64,000 nucleotides of DNA from Paenibacillus stellifer (GCF_000758685.1 NZ_CP009286.1:2944501-3008500); one strand, 5' to 3'; positions 51,468-61,958 are shown, counted from the first letter of the stretch. Notes: a model not told the origin generated them from the sequence alone. Made by a program: numbers and translations.

Positions 51468-52427
51468 ATGAAGATCCTTGACGAACATTCGCCCGTAACG
51501 GAAGCCGTGAGCGCGGTAGGAGTGATTGAAGCGGAGACGGCCCGGCTGACAAGTCTCATCGGAGCTCTTACACCTCATGACGGTGTCTTCAGCCAGCGCG
51601 TGCCTGGTCTGCATGTCAGCCGTTATTCCCGAACGAATATGGACTATGTGAAAACCTTCTATACACCCTCGTTGTTAGTCGTTTCACAGGGAGCTAAGAC
51701 CATCACGGTGGGACAGAATGTCTATCCGTTCGGCAGATCGCAGATGCTGATGTTCCCTGTCGCTCTGCCGGTATCAATGAAAGCCACGGACGCCAGCCCT
51801 TCCGAACCGTTCTTCGGGATCAGGCTGGAACTCGACCCGCAGCGGATTACCGAGCTGGCCTTGAAGGTATATCCCAAGGGCCTGCCTCCGGTGCGTAAGC
51901 GCAGCACAGGCTACATCACCGACATGGATCACAGCCTGGTGAACGCGGTAACGAGACTGATGGAGTGTCTGCACAGCCCCGGCGATGCCGAACTGCTTGC
52001 TCCGCTTGTAATTGATGAGATTATGATACGCGTCCTGCGAAGCCCCATCGGCGTTCACGCCGCTGAATTCGGCTTTGCCGATTCGGGTGTGCAGCGCGTC
52101 GTGAAGGCCATCTCCTGGATACGCGACAACTACGCCCAACAGATGAAAGTGACGGACTTGGCCGAGCTGGTCAACATGAGCGAATCCTCGTTTCACGAGC
52201 ATTTCAGGACCGTTACCTCAATGAGTCCTCTTCAGTATCAAAAGGCGCTTCGCCTTCATGAAGCGAGACGCCTCATGATTTCCGGCTCAATGGATGTTAC
52301 AACGGCCTGCCAGATGGCAGGGTATGTGAGCATCTCCCAATTCAGCCGGGATTACAGCCGCTTCTTCGGAAGTCCGCCCAAAAGAGATATTGCCCGATTG
52401 CGTCAACCTGCACAAATGCCGGACTGA
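51468..52427 (+). CDS. AraC family regulator (AraC_N type)
   Basis: 319 aa. The N-terminal AraC_N cupin domain has VYPFGRSQMLMFPVALPVSM and FFGIRLELDPQRITEL. The C-terminal double HTH has MKVTDLAELVNMSESSFHEHFR, VTSMSPLQYQKALRLHEARRL and VSISQFSRDYSRFFGSPPK. The family often controls nearby dehydrogenases, and the SDR gene follows. Confidence 0.88.
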   Translation: MKILDEHSPVTEAVSAVGVIEAETARLTSLIGALTPHDGVFSQRVPGLHVSRYSRTNMDYVKTFYTPSLLVVSQGAKTITVGQNVYPFGRSQMLMFPVALPVSMKATDASPSEPFFGIRLELDPQRITELALKVYPKGLPPVRKRSTGYITDMDHSLVNAVTRLMECLHSPGDAELLAPLVIDEIMIRVLRSPIGVHAAEFGFADSGVQRVVKAISWIRDNYAQQMKVTDLAELVNMSESSFHEHFRTVTSMSPLQYQKALRLHEARRLMISGSMDVTTACQMAGYVSISQFSRDYSRFFGSPPKRDIARLRQPAQMPD

Positions 52428-52445
52428 TCAACCGCCTATTCTATT

Positions 52446-52474
52446 ACCCGCAGCCATCTGGCTTGGCGGGTTTT
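52446..52474 (+). terminator. terminator after the araC gene
   Basis: CCCGCAGCC pairs with GGCTTGGCGGG (small bulge), followed by TTTTC. The rest of 52428-52675 shows only weak ORFs. Confidence 0.65.
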
Positions 52475-52675
52475 CATTTTGTTATCGGAGTCGAGGAGAG
52501 GACAGCCCATGCTTCCGGAGGATTGGGCAAAAAATGACGCGAAACAGGCAAGCCGCGTACCGGCACGCCCTCTATAATGAGTTTAGCCCAAGGGCTGGTA
52601 CGAACGAACAGCTGAATCAAGCTAAAGGTCTCGATCCACACACCGGCTATTACTCAAACGTTTAAGGAGGACTAA

Positions 52676-53581
52676 ATGATGCGTGTTTTTGTTACAGGAG
52701 CAACAGGGTTTGTCGGCACTGCGATTGTGCGCGAACTGATCGAAGCAGGACATGAAGTGCTTGGACTTGCCCGGTCGAATGAGGCTGCCGCCGCTCTCGC
52801 AGCGGAAGGAGCGTCTGTACACAGAGGATCGCTGGAAGATCCGGACAGCCTGAAGCGCGGTGCGGAGGCAGCAGATGGCGTCATCCATACCGCCTTTTCC
52901 CACAATTTTTCGGACCTTACGACTGTAGGCGAACAAGACAGGCTTGCAATTGAGACACTGGGCGCCGCTCTTGCCGGAACGGACCGGCCGCTTGTTGTCA
53001 CCTCTGTGATGGGGCATCTCGCTCAGGGCCGTCTCGCTATGGAAGAAGATGCGCCTGATCGCGGTTCCGCCGCGGCGCATCGCATCGCTTCGGAAGAGGC
53101 TGCGCTATCGCTGGCATCGCGAGGCGTGCGTGTGTCGGTAATGCGGCTCCCCCTATCGGTGCATGGTGAAGGCGATCGCGGTTTCTTGCCTGCGCTGATT
53201 CAAATCGCACGCAGCAAGGGAGCGGCCGCCTATATAGGCGAAGGTGCTAACCGCTGGCCTGCTGTACATCGTCTTGACGCCGCCCGGCTGTATCGGCTGG
53301 CGCTGGAGGCGGCTCCTGCGGGAACAATACTGCATGCGGCCGCAGAAGAAGGAGTGCCGATCCGGGACATTGCATCGGTAATCGGCGCCCGCCTGGGCGT
53401 ACCGGTAGTCAGCAAAACTCCCGAGGAGGCCGCCGGGCATTTTGGCTGGCTGGCGCATTTTGTTACCGCAGATATTACAGCATCGAGCGCTCTGACCCGG
53501 AGTCGGCTCGGCTGGAATCCTGATCAGCCAGGACTCATTTCCGATCTTGATCGGGAGCATTATTTTTCAATCAACAAATGA
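52676..53581 (+). CDS. NAD-dependent epimerase/dehydratase family (atypical SDR)
   Basis: 301 aa. MRVFVTGATGFVGTAIVREL is the Rossmann motif (TGATGFVG). ADGVIHTAFSHNFSDL and LVVTSVMGHLAQGRL follow, with a substrate domain ending in SRLGWNPDQPGLISDL. AAGGAGG lies five bases before the ATG. This SDR type is common beside AraC regulators and MFS genes. The substrate is unknown. The downstream MFS remnant was probably in the same operon. Confidence 0.85.
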   Translation: MMRVFVTGATGFVGTAIVRELIEAGHEVLGLARSNEAAAALAAEGASVHRGSLEDPDSLKRGAEAADGVIHTAFSHNFSDLTTVGEQDRLAIETLGAALAGTDRPLVVTSVMGHLAQGRLAMEEDAPDRGSAAAHRIASEEAALSLASRGVRVSVMRLPLSVHGEGDRGFLPALIQIARSKGAAAYIGEGANRWPAVHRLDAARLYRLALEAAPAGTILHAAAEEGVPIRDIASVIGARLGVPVVSKTPEEAAGHFGWLAHFVTADITASSALTRSRLGWNPDQPGLISDLDREHYFSINK

Positions 53582-53603
53582 GGAATTGGAATGGAGGGGT
53601 GTC

Positions 53604-53914
53604 ATGTCAGAACGCGTACAACACTTGAACAGCGCGTCGCCAGCAAAATATTCCTTTATTACTGCGGTACTGGTCATCACAATCCCGACGCTGATCTCCA
53701 TCGTAGGCACGCTTGCGGGCGACAAACGCGGCCCAGCCGTCACACCGTATATTCGCTCGTACTCTTCATCGGGGCGTCTTTAGGACCCTTGCTGGCTTTG
53801 AATCTTCTGAAGACAGGCAGCAGTTTGGCGGCATTCGAAGCGCTGGCTGCGAGTTTGCTGATTGCATCCGGGTTATCCGGGTTCATTAAGATGCCTAATT
53901 TTTCACAACATTAA
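53604..53914 (+). pseudogene. MFS transporter remnant, frameshifted
   Basis: A good site (GGAGGGG) and ATG give SPAKYSFITAVLVITIPTLI and VGTLAGDKRGPAV, then the frame fails near 53750. A different frame continues with SLVLFIGASLGPLLALNLLK, then AASLLIASGLSGFIKM to the stop at 53914. Only about 100 residues of a 12-helix MFS protein of about 400 aa remain, so most of it is deleted and the junction is out of frame. Confidence 0.65.
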
Positions 53915-54011
53915 TTATAAAGCCTGTGAATGATATGGGGCGCTGCAATAGAGACCTGCATGTTCTCCGTCGGGATCTTAAAGTGGATCGATGTGAATCA
54001 GAAATTTAGTC

Positions 54012-54866
54012 TTATTGGACAGTGGCAAACTCGCGGGATGTGTTCCGATATACGGTCGGAGACATCCCTTTTTTAGCTGTAAACTGCTTGATGAAATACG
54101 TGTCATACTCAAATCCGGTAGAACGCGCAATTTCATTCAAGCTCATCCCTGTATGTGTCAGAAGATCCTCCGCAACCTTCAGTCGGTGTGACAGTAAGTA
54201 GCCAATTGCTGTGCAGCCGCATCTTTCCTGAAACATCTTATTAAGCGACACACGGTTCAGATGCGCGCAATTCGTTAAGTCCTCCAGGCTGATTTTATCC
54301 GAATAGTGCGTGTGTATATATTCCAAAACTAAATCGACAGGAGACTGTTCGCTATGCCGGTTCAAATCCTCAAGCAGCCCCAAAATTTGAATCAGGTATT
54401 TTTTTATTCGGCATACCCAGCGATCATCGCTCTGCGCATACACTTCTGTTCCCATCACAAAGAACCACTCAAATAGCTGCGAAAATGCTTTGCCGGTTAC
54501 ACGAGGCACCCTTGTACGCATATCGTCACCTTGAAAAAGGGAGAGCCCTGTTTGGATCTTCAGATTTTTGGGAAAATAGTCTTCCGTTTCTGTTAGGGGA
54601 ATGGTGTTAAGAAAATCGGCATGATAGCTAAAGGATTGCGCGAAGGCGTCCTGCTTATCTGTAATATGCAGCGTATCTTCTTCGGACAAACATAGAATAC
54701 CTGGGGCGGAAACGGTTATTGGACGATCGTTCAACCGTCCGCTTATCATTCCACTCGTAACAAAAACCAGTGTAAACCGCTCCGGGTAGGGAAGCGAATC
54801 CAAAGCCTCCGCAGCAACAAACTCGATATTTACCGTTCTGTTCTTATGTCGGTCCATTTGTGGCAT
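54012..54866 (-). CDS. AraC family regulator, divergent from gap
   Basis: 284 aa starting MPQMDRHKNRTVNIEF. The N-terminal cupin-like domain has GRLNDRPITVSAPGILCLSE. The C-terminal HTH pair reads KISLEDLTNCAHLNRVSLNKMF and MSLNEIARSTGFEYDTYFIKQF. The frame stays open far upstream through the antisense of gap, but that is a shadow. It is divergent from gap with a 114-bp shared region, so may control that stand-alone gene. Confidence 0.86.
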   Translation of the reverse strand: MPQMDRHKNRTVNIEFVAAEALDSLPYPERFTLVFVTSGMISGRLNDRPITVSAPGILCLSEEDTLHITDKQDAFAQSFSYHADFLNTIPLTETEDYFPKNLKIQTGLSLFQGDDMRTRVPRVTGKAFSQLFEWFFVMGTEVYAQSDDRWVCRIKKYLIQILGLLEDLNRHSEQSPVDLVLEYIHTHYSDKISLEDLTNCAHLNRVSLNKMFQERCGCTAIGYLLSHRLKVAEDLLTHTGMSLNEIARSTGFEYDTYFIKQFTAKKGMSPTVYRNTSREFATVQ

Positions 54867-54980
54867 TGTTCTCACCTGACAGATAGTATAGTCGAATACT
54901 TCACTTATAACAGTGTACCACAAGAATGTGGAGGATATAATAGCGTTGGAACCTGAACAAAGAAAGGATTGGTGGTTGTT

Positions 54981-55982
54981 ATGGGAATTAATATCGCCAT
55001 TAATGGGTTTGGCAGAATCGGGCGGCTTGCATTTCGGCAGCTCTTTGGTACGGAAGGATACAGCATTGCAGCGATCAATGATCTGACAAGCCCGAAGATG
55101 CTCGCGCATTTGCTTAAGTACGACACATCGCAAGGACGGTATGACGGAGAGATCGGGTATAGTGAGAACCGTTTGACCGTAAACGGCGTGGATATTCCAA
55201 TCTATGCTGAAAAAGACCCCGGCAAGCTCCCATGGAATCAATTGCAGATCGATGTTGTTTTGGAGTGTACAGGCTTCTTCGCATCCAAAAAAGGGGCAGC
55301 AGCGCATATCAATGCTGGCGCAAGAACAGTTCTTATATCCACAACAGCCGGAAAAGATGTTCCCACGATTGTTTATGGTGTCAATGAGCATACACTGACC
55401 AAAGAGGATCGCATTGTTTCGGCAGCGTCCTGCACCACGAACTGCCTTGCTCCAATGGTGTATTACCTGAACGAGCTTGCACCGATCCAAAAGGGCTTCA
55501 TGACAACGATACATGCTTATACCAACGACCAGAATACGCTGGATGCCCCTCATGCCAAAGGCGACTTGCGCCGGGCGCGCACGGCGGCTGCCAACATCAT
55601 TCCAACCTCCACCGGGGCAGCCAAGGCAATAGGCCTCGTGATCCCGGAATTGGACGGCAAGCTGGACGGCACATCTCAACGGGTGCCAGTTGTCGCAGGC
55701 TCGTTAACCGAGTTGACCGCAGTTGTTGCCGGCTGTGTCACAGCGGAGCAGGTCAACAAGAAGATGGAGCAATCCAAATCCGAGCAGTACGGATATTCAG
55801 ATGAGGAGCTTGTCTCGTCCGATATTATCGGGATCACTTACGGCAGCTTGTTTGACGCAACGCAGACGAAGGTATCTCCTTTAGGAACAGATACGCTGGT
55901 GAAAATCGCTGCCTGGTACGATAACGAAAACTCTTTTACCAGTCAAATGATCCGTACAGCCAAACATCTTGCCAAATTATGA
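54981..55982 (+). CDS. gap: glyceraldehyde-3-phosphate dehydrogenase
   Basis: About 333 aa. INIAINGFGRIGRLAFRQLF is the NAD-binding motif, AAINDLTSPKMLAHLLKYD carries the Asp that selects NAD, and SAASCTTNCLAPM the catalytic Cys. WYDNENSFTSQMIRTAKHL ends the protein. Start options upstream of ATG 54981 are GTG 54972 and TTG 54969. It lacks the usual cggR-pgk-tpi neighbours and has a divergent AraC gene, so it is probably a second, specially regulated isozyme, resembling the GapA/GapC type rather than GapB. Confidence 0.93.
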   Translation: MGINIAINGFGRIGRLAFRQLFGTEGYSIAAINDLTSPKMLAHLLKYDTSQGRYDGEIGYSENRLTVNGVDIPIYAEKDPGKLPWNQLQIDVVLECTGFFASKKGAAAHINAGARTVLISTTAGKDVPTIVYGVNEHTLTKEDRIVSAASCTTNCLAPMVYYLNELAPIQKGFMTTIHAYTNDQNTLDAPHAKGDLRRARTAAANIIPTSTGAAKAIGLVIPELDGKLDGTSQRVPVVAGSLTELTAVVAGCVTAEQVNKKMEQSKSEQYGYSDEELVSSDIIGITYGSLFDATQTKVSPLGTDTLVKIAAWYDNENSFTSQMIRTAKHLAKL

Positions 55983-56038
55983 GGCTTAGTATACAATGAA
56001 CGTCCGCCAATCAGAATTGACTTCTTCACATGATTACA

Positions 56039-56064
56039 AGAGCTGGCCAATGCCGGCTCTTTTT
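56039..56064 (+). terminator. terminator after gap
   Basis: AGAGCTGGC-CAAT-GCCGGCTCT with one wobble, followed by T4-T5. Confidence 0.78.
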
Positions 56065-56157
56065 GGGTTGATCTGGTTCGCGTTTCCTAATTTGCTGCTG
56101 ATGAATGGTACAAGATGAGTATGAACAGAAACTATTACTAGTGGAGGGATGTCAGGC

Positions 56158-58413
56158 ATGAACAAACCCAATCAGGAGTATATCGTAATCTCGGGTGCGA
56201 GGGAGAATAATCTCAAGAACGTATCCTTGCGCATTCCCAAACGAAAGATCACGATCTTCACCGGGGTATCCGGATCCGGCAAATCATCGATCGTCTTCGA
56301 TACGATTGCCGCAGAATCCACGCGGTTGCTGAATGAGAACTTCAGTATGTTTGTGCGTAATTTCCTGCCCCGCGTTCCGCAGCCGGATACAGACGCGATC
56401 GAGAATCTGAGCATGGCTGTTATTGTTGATCAAAAGCGCCTGGGCGGCGGGTCCCATTCCACGATGGGTACGATTACCGACATTTCTCCCATTCTGCGTC
56501 TTCTCTTCTCCCGGGTAGGTCAGCCCCATATTGGAGAAGCGCATATGTTCTCGTTCAACGACCCGCAGGGCATGTGTCCGGAATGCAGTGGAATCGGCCG
56601 CAGGCTGGGCGTCGACATGAGCAAGGCGCTGGACATGTCAAAGTCGTTGAATGAGGGTGCGATCATGCTGCCGGACTATGCGTTAAGCAGCTTTGATTGG
56701 AATATGATCGTGCAATCGAGGCCATTCGATCCCGATAAAAAGCTGAGCGATTATTCGGAAGAGGAGCTTGCGCAGTTACTGTATGGCAAGGCGAGGAAAA
56801 TAGAAGTGCAGTTCGGCGGGAAAGCCGTGAATATTACAGTGGAAGGCATCATCGAGAAGTTCACTAACAAGTATATCAGGCGGGATCTGAAGACGATGTC
56901 CGAACGCACACAGCGAGCAGTTGCACCATTCATCACCGAGTGGCCTTGCTCGAGCTGCCATGGTGCTAGACTCAGTCAGGCTGCACTCAGCTGCAAGATC
57001 AATGGCCTCAACATTGCGGAGCTGTCCTCCATTGAAGTCGGACAACTTATCCGCGTCATTCGGGAGATAGACGACGCGATCGCCGCGCCTGTCGTCAAGC
57101 TGCTGTTGGAACGGCTGCAGCATCTGGTGGATATCGGACTCGATTATTTGACGCTGGATCGTGAGACGGATACATTATCCGGCGGCGAGTCGCAGCGGGT
57201 CAAGATGGTGAAACACCTTAGCGGCAGCCTGGTGGATGTCACTTACATCTTCGATGAGCCAAGCGTTGGCCTGCATCCCCGTGACGTACACCGATTAAAT
57301 GAGCTGCTTCTGAAGCTGCGCGACAAAGGCAATACCGTCATTGTCGTCGAACATGATCCCGATGTGATCAAGGTGGCGGATCATATCGTGGATGTCGGTC
57401 CTCACGCCGGCAGCCACGGAGGTACCATCGTGTATGAAGGAGACTTCCAAGGCCTGCTGGAGGCGGGGACATTAACAGGCACCCATATGAAACGGCCTCT
57501 CCATCTGAAGAGCGATTGCAGGCAGCCATCCGGCAAGCTGCCCATCAGGAACGCCGAGCTGCATAACCTGCAGAACGTGAATGTTGATATTCCAACAGGA
57601 GTGCTGACGGTAGTTACAGGTGTCGCCGGCTCTGGCAAAAGTACGCTGATTAATGATGTATTCCTCAGTCAGCATCCGGATGCGATCGTCATCGACCAAT
57701 CGGCGGTAGGCGTGTCAACGCGCTCGAATCCCGCGACCTACACAGGCATAATGGATGATGTGCGCAAGGCGTTTGCATCCGCGAACAAAGTGAGCCCAGG
57801 CTTGTTCAGCTTCAACTCCAAAGGGGCGTGCGAGAACTGCCAAGGTCTCGGCGTTGTGTATACAGAACTTGCATTCCTCGAGAGTGTGAAGCTGCCATGC
57901 GAGGTATGCGGAGGCAGACGGTTCAAGGAAGAGGTGCTCTCGTACAAGCTGAACGGCAAGTCAATTGCCGATGTATTGGAGATGACTGTGGAACAGGCAT
58001 TGGATTTTTTCCAGCTAAAAGAGGTTGTGCGCAAGCTCCAGGCAATGAGCGATGTGGGGCTTAACTATATTACGCTCGGCCAGCCGCTTAGTACGCTCTC
58101 GGGCGGGGAATGTCAGCGGATCAAGCTGGCAAGCGAGCTGCATAAGAAGGGAAGCATCTATGTTATGGATGAGCCGACAACCGGGCTGCATATGTCGGAT
58201 ATCGGTCACCTTCTGGAAATCATGAACCGCCTGGTGGATACCGGCAACACGGTAATCGTCATCGAGCACAACCTCGATGTGATCGGCCAAGCGGATTGGA
58301 TCATCGATATGGGACCGGACGGAGGCAGCAAAGGTGGCCAGGTAGTGTTCGAGGGTACACCTTCGCAGATTATTCAGGTTGAGCAATCGATCACGGGAAG
58401 ATATTTGATCTAA
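56158..58413 (+). CDS. short UvrA-like ABC-type ATPase (UvrA2 group)
   Basis: About 751 aa. Two ABC modules: FTGVSGSGKSSIVFDTIAAE and VTGVAGSGKSTLINDV as Walker A; TLSGGESQRVKM and TLSGGECQRIKLA as signatures; IFDEPSVGLHPRD and YVMDEPTTGLHM as Walker B. Zinc-finger Cys pairs are CPECSGIG, CSSCHGA and CENCQGLG ... CEVCGGRRF. Canonical UvrA is about 950 aa; the shorter form lacking part of the UvrB-interaction/insertion region is typical of UvrA2 proteins linked to drug and DNA-damage resistance. GGAGGG suits the ATG at 56158 better than the one at 56149. Confidence 0.88.
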   Translation: MNKPNQEYIVISGARENNLKNVSLRIPKRKITIFTGVSGSGKSSIVFDTIAAESTRLLNENFSMFVRNFLPRVPQPDTDAIENLSMAVIVDQKRLGGGSHSTMGTITDISPILRLLFSRVGQPHIGEAHMFSFNDPQGMCPECSGIGRRLGVDMSKALDMSKSLNEGAIMLPDYALSSFDWNMIVQSRPFDPDKKLSDYSEEELAQLLYGKARKIEVQFGGKAVNITVEGIIEKFTNKYIRRDLKTMSERTQRAVAPFITEWPCSSCHGARLSQAALSCKINGLNIAELSSIEVGQLIRVIREIDDAIAAPVVKLLLERLQHLVDIGLDYLTLDRETDTLSGGESQRVKMVKHLSGSLVDVTYIFDEPSVGLHPRDVHRLNELLLKLRDKGNTVIVVEHDPDVIKVADHIVDVGPHAGSHGGTIVYEGDFQGLLEAGTLTGTHMKRPLHLKSDCRQPSGKLPIRNAELHNLQNVNVDIPTGVLTVVTGVAGSGKSTLINDVFLSQHPDAIVIDQSAVGVSTRSNPATYTGIMDDVRKAFASANKVSPGLFSFNSKGACENCQGLGVVYTELAFLESVKLPCEVCGGRRFKEEVLSYKLNGKSIADVLEMTVEQALDFFQLKEVVRKLQAMSDVGLNYITLGQPLSTLSGGECQRIKLASELHKKGSIYVMDEPTTGLHMSDIGHLLEIMNRLVDTGNTVIVIEHNLDVIGQADWIIDMGPDGGSKGGQVVFEGTPSQIIQVEQSITGRYLI

Positions 58414-58427
58414 TCATCATTAAATTC

Positions 58428-58458
58428 AAGGCCGCTCAAATGGAGTGGCCTTTTATTT
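58428..58458 (+). terminator. terminator after the uvrA-like gene
   Basis: AAGGCCGCTC pairs with GAGTGGCCTT (one mismatch), followed by TTATTT. Confidence 0.75.
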
Positions 58459-58551
58459 AGACTTTAGCCAGTTGAGCACGCGAAGCGTGGAAAACAAAAA
58501 CCTACCCGGACGGGTGGTTATGATTTGAACCTTTTTGGCAAAGTAAACTTC

Positions 58552-59110
58552 TTACTCACAAATCCTTTCCAATAGGGTTCCCAACTGTTCTGCCAGTACT
58601 TGATGGGGGACGGGTCTTTCGTTCGTAAACCACCATTCGACTACGCCCACATAGGAAGATGCCACAAAATGAACGACAAGATCTTTATTTAATCCTTCGT
58701 TTTTTCCCTTCGTGTTATCCACTTCATCTTGAAACTCTTCAATAATTAATTCAAGGAATCTATTGCGGAAGAAAGGCGCTCCTTTACTTGCCAGCATTGT
58801 GGAGAAAAAAGCGTAATTTTTGCTCAAAGTATTCCGTCCAAACTACAGACCCCGTTACAAAATCTAAATCCGCAACTGCCGCGCATCTTACCCGAAGTTC
58901 ATTAATATGGGTTTCGATAAGCTTATCCAGCAAATCATATTTATCCATGTAGTGAAGGTATATCGTACCACGGCTGACATTCGCTCTATCTGATAGATCC
59001 TGAATGGTTATATCGTCAAAACTTTTCTCAGTCATCAGTTCAATTACTGCTGTTTTTAATGCTTCTTGGGTTTTTAGGATTCTTCGATCGATTTTAGACA
59101 TACTGCTCAC
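58552..59110 (-). pseudogene. TetR family regulator with a one-base frameshift in an A5 tract
   Basis: The N-terminal frame (59110 down to 58784) holds the TetR helix-turn-helix: IDRRILKTQEALKTAVIEL, then FDDITIQDLSDRANVSRGTIYL. At FEQ the coding strand has five A residues (T5 at 58817-58821 on the plus strand). With four, the frame would run on into NYAFFSTMLASKGAPFFRNR and the rest of the ligand domain (58827 to 58552). The full product would be about 185 aa. This may be a sequencing error, a phase-variable tract or a true loss. Confidence 0.8.
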
Positions 59111-59338
59111 CGAACTTTCTTTGTTTTTATGATGTTCATTATTTCATCAATCCTTTTGATAATGAACAAATCCGATTACTTAATTCATTAATGTACAAAT
59201 CGATTCAAATTAACAATAGGATTCAATCTTAATTTCATTATAATAATAGACATCTGCACAATAAAGTAATCGTGCACATTAATTTGAACGGGATGAGACA
59301 CGAAACACATCCGAATCATTCAGACTAAAAAGGAAGGG

Positions 59339-59940
<602 letters not shown>

Positions 59941-59942
59941 AT

Positions 59943-60161
59943 ATGACCACATTAGGACTTATAAGGCATGGAGCAACGGATTGGAATGATCAATAAGGGC
60001 TCAAGGTCATACCAATATACCTTTATATGCTGAAGGACGCCAACAAGCTGAACGATTATCCAAGAGCAAAAAATATTGAAGTCATAACAGACGAACGATT
60101 AAGAGAAATGAACTGCGGCCTTATCGAAGGAACTACAGAACAAGATCGGGTTAATACGTGA
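59943..60161 (+). pseudogene. histidine phosphatase (phosphoglycerate mutase-like) remnant
   Basis: MTTLGLIRHGATDWND is the RHG catalytic motif, followed by an early TAA. Another frame continues with RAQGHTNIPLYAEGRQQAER to a stop, and then NIEVITDERLREMNCGLIEG (the ERLRE-GxxEG motif) to TGA at 60159. The family is normally about 190 aa. The scrap has at least one frameshift and one internal deletion. Confidence 0.75.
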
Positions 60162-60248
60162 TCTGTACAACTGTACGAAACACCTATATTGATTAAGCTG
60201 CGGGTATCCTAAGTACGGCCTGATTAAAGGTCTGACTTATAGATACCC

Positions 60249-61202
60249 TTATTTTTTTCTATACTCTCCAGGTGTCATACCCACTTTCTCTCTGAATACC
60301 TTAATGAAATAGCTGGAGGAGTTAAACCCGCATTCTAAGCAAATCTCCTGGATGCTTTGGGTCGTATCATATAGCAGACGTTGAGATGCTTCAATACGAG
60401 ATTGCAGCAAATATTCGATGGGAGAACAGTTCAGGTAGGATTGAAAACAGCGGGATGCTTCGCTTTTACTGATATTTGCCGACATTGAGATATCCTGAAG
60501 CGTTACTGGGTTCATATAATTTCGCTGTATAAATGAAATCATCTGCTGCACACGCACTTGGAATTGGATATCCCTTTGGTCTTGGGCAACCGCAGGAATT
60601 TGCTCCACATGATTGAAAATCGACTGCCATATTTGATTTAGGTGGCACTGTACCTCCATTTCGAAGCATGCTGCACTCAGATTTTCGATATTAAAGTCCA
60701 AAGTGGAGAAGGAACCGTAGGGACTCTGAAGACCAAACTCCTGCAATAACGCAAAGATGTAAGAAAGCTCATTAAGGATTTCTCTTTGCCAGGGAATATC
60801 AGAATGTAGTATAAAATAGGGCATGCTTCGGTTAATCAGAATAGGCCTGATATATTTCTGATAAAGAATACTGGTATGGGGTGCGATCAGCTCCGCGGAA
60901 AAGACGATATTGGGACACTTACATCTATCGTTGTCATATACCTGCTCAAAAGAATGCAATGCATTGCTGTTAATGAAAATGCCATCATTTGGGCATAATT
61001 CAATACAGTGATTACCGACTTGAACCTTTACGGTTCCGCCTCGCGCAACAAAGAACTCCGGTTCGAAGTGCCAGTGAAGCGGAACCTTTCTATTAAGGAA
61101 TTTATGCAGCTCATCCACATAGAATTGAATAGGGAAATCATTCTGGCCATGTTGAATGGTTTCATACAGAGTATGATCAAGAGGCATGGTGTCTGCGCGC
61201 AT
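60249..61202 (-). CDS. AraC family regulator
   Basis: 317 aa. The N-terminal cupin domain has VPLHWHFEPEFFVARGGTVK and IELCPNDGIFINSNALHSFE. The C-terminal HTH pair reads VTLQDISMSANISKSEASRCFQ and QSIQEICLECGFNSSSYFIKVFR. It is divergent from the sugar acetyltransferase gene with a 136-bp gap, a common pairing for sugar-responsive AraC proteins. Confidence 0.87.
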   Translation of the reverse strand: MRADTMPLDHTLYETIQHGQNDFPIQFYVDELHKFLNRKVPLHWHFEPEFFVARGGTVKVQVGNHCIELCPNDGIFINSNALHSFEQVYDNDRCKCPNIVFSAELIAPHTSILYQKYIRPILINRSMPYFILHSDIPWQREILNELSYIFALLQEFGLQSPYGSFSTLDFNIENLSAACFEMEVQCHLNQIWQSIFNHVEQIPAVAQDQRDIQFQVRVQQMISFIQRNYMNPVTLQDISMSANISKSEASRCFQSYLNCSPIEYLLQSRIEASQRLLYDTTQSIQEICLECGFNSSSYFIKVFREKVGMTPGEYRKK

Positions 61203-61338
61203 GATAAACTCCTTCTTGGGAATATAGTGTTATTAATCGAGAAAAAACTGTCTTCAATACAAAATACATGATGATATAATCATATCTTGAAAAGTGAAAT
61301 GATACCACTCACATCAATACTTTAAATAGGAGGACGCA

Positions 61339-61932
61339 ATGGATATCGAAAAAATCAAGCAAATAACGAATAGCGGGAACATGTATGATGACGCCGCTGA
61401 AGATGTAGCAGAGGTTAGAGCACATGCGTTAGCAAAGTGCCGTGAATACAATCACAAGGTAAATACCAATGCAGGATACGACATGTCCATTTTAAAAGCG
61501 TTATTCTCACGCGTAGGAGAAAATGTATATATCGAGTCCAATTTCCGATGCGAATTCGGATTTAATATTTCCATTGGTAACGATGTATATATTAATCATG
61601 ACATGATTATCCTCGATTGCAACGAAGTGAAAATCGGAAATGATGTGTATATAGGACCAAGGGCGGGACTGTATGCAGCAAATCATGCGGAAGATCCTTT
61701 TGAGCGTGCAGACAAAGGAGTTTACTCCGCCCCGATAACGCTGGAAGATCGAGTATGGCTGGGTGGCGATGTCAAAATAACGCAGGGCGTGACTATCGGA
61801 GAGAATAGTATTATCGGTGCGGGAAGCGTAGTTACGAAAGACATTCCTCCAAATGTCATCGCTGCAGGAAGTCCATGCAGAGTAATCCGGCCTATCCAAT
61901 TTTCCGACAATCGCTGGAAGAGACCGGAATGA
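61339..61932 (+). CDS. maltose/galactoside-type O-acetyltransferase
   Basis: 197 aa, left-handed beta-helix. ISIGNDVYINHDMIILDCNE, VKIGNDVYIGPRAGLYAANH (catalytic His), ITLEDRVWLGGDVKITQGVT and IGAGSVVTKDIPPNVIAAGS show the hexapeptide repeats. NSGNMYDDAAEDV is the N-terminal Mac domain. It transfers acetyl groups from acetyl-CoA to sugars. TAGGAGGA precedes the ATG. Confidence 0.9.
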   Translation: MDIEKIKQITNSGNMYDDAAEDVAEVRAHALAKCREYNHKVNTNAGYDMSILKALFSRVGENVYIESNFRCEFGFNISIGNDVYINHDMIILDCNEVKIGNDVYIGPRAGLYAANHAEDPFERADKGVYSAPITLEDRVWLGGDVKITQGVTIGENSIIGAGSVVTKDIPPNVIAAGSPCRVIRPIQFSDNRWKRPE

Positions 61933-61958
61933 AACAGTAACCCATCAATAGCAGCTCC

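Noticed and set aside
52571..52580. TATAAT at 52573 as an SDR promoter
   Set aside because: No acceptable -35 hexamer at 16-18 bp upstream.
52390..52665. 91-aa ORF before the SDR gene
   Set aside because: It overlaps the end of araC and the terminator at 52446; its codon pattern does not resemble a gene.
54867..55679. Upstream extension of the AraC frame at 54012 to 555 aa
   Set aside because: The extension is antisense to gap and crosses the divergent promoter region; the family N-terminus begins at 54866.
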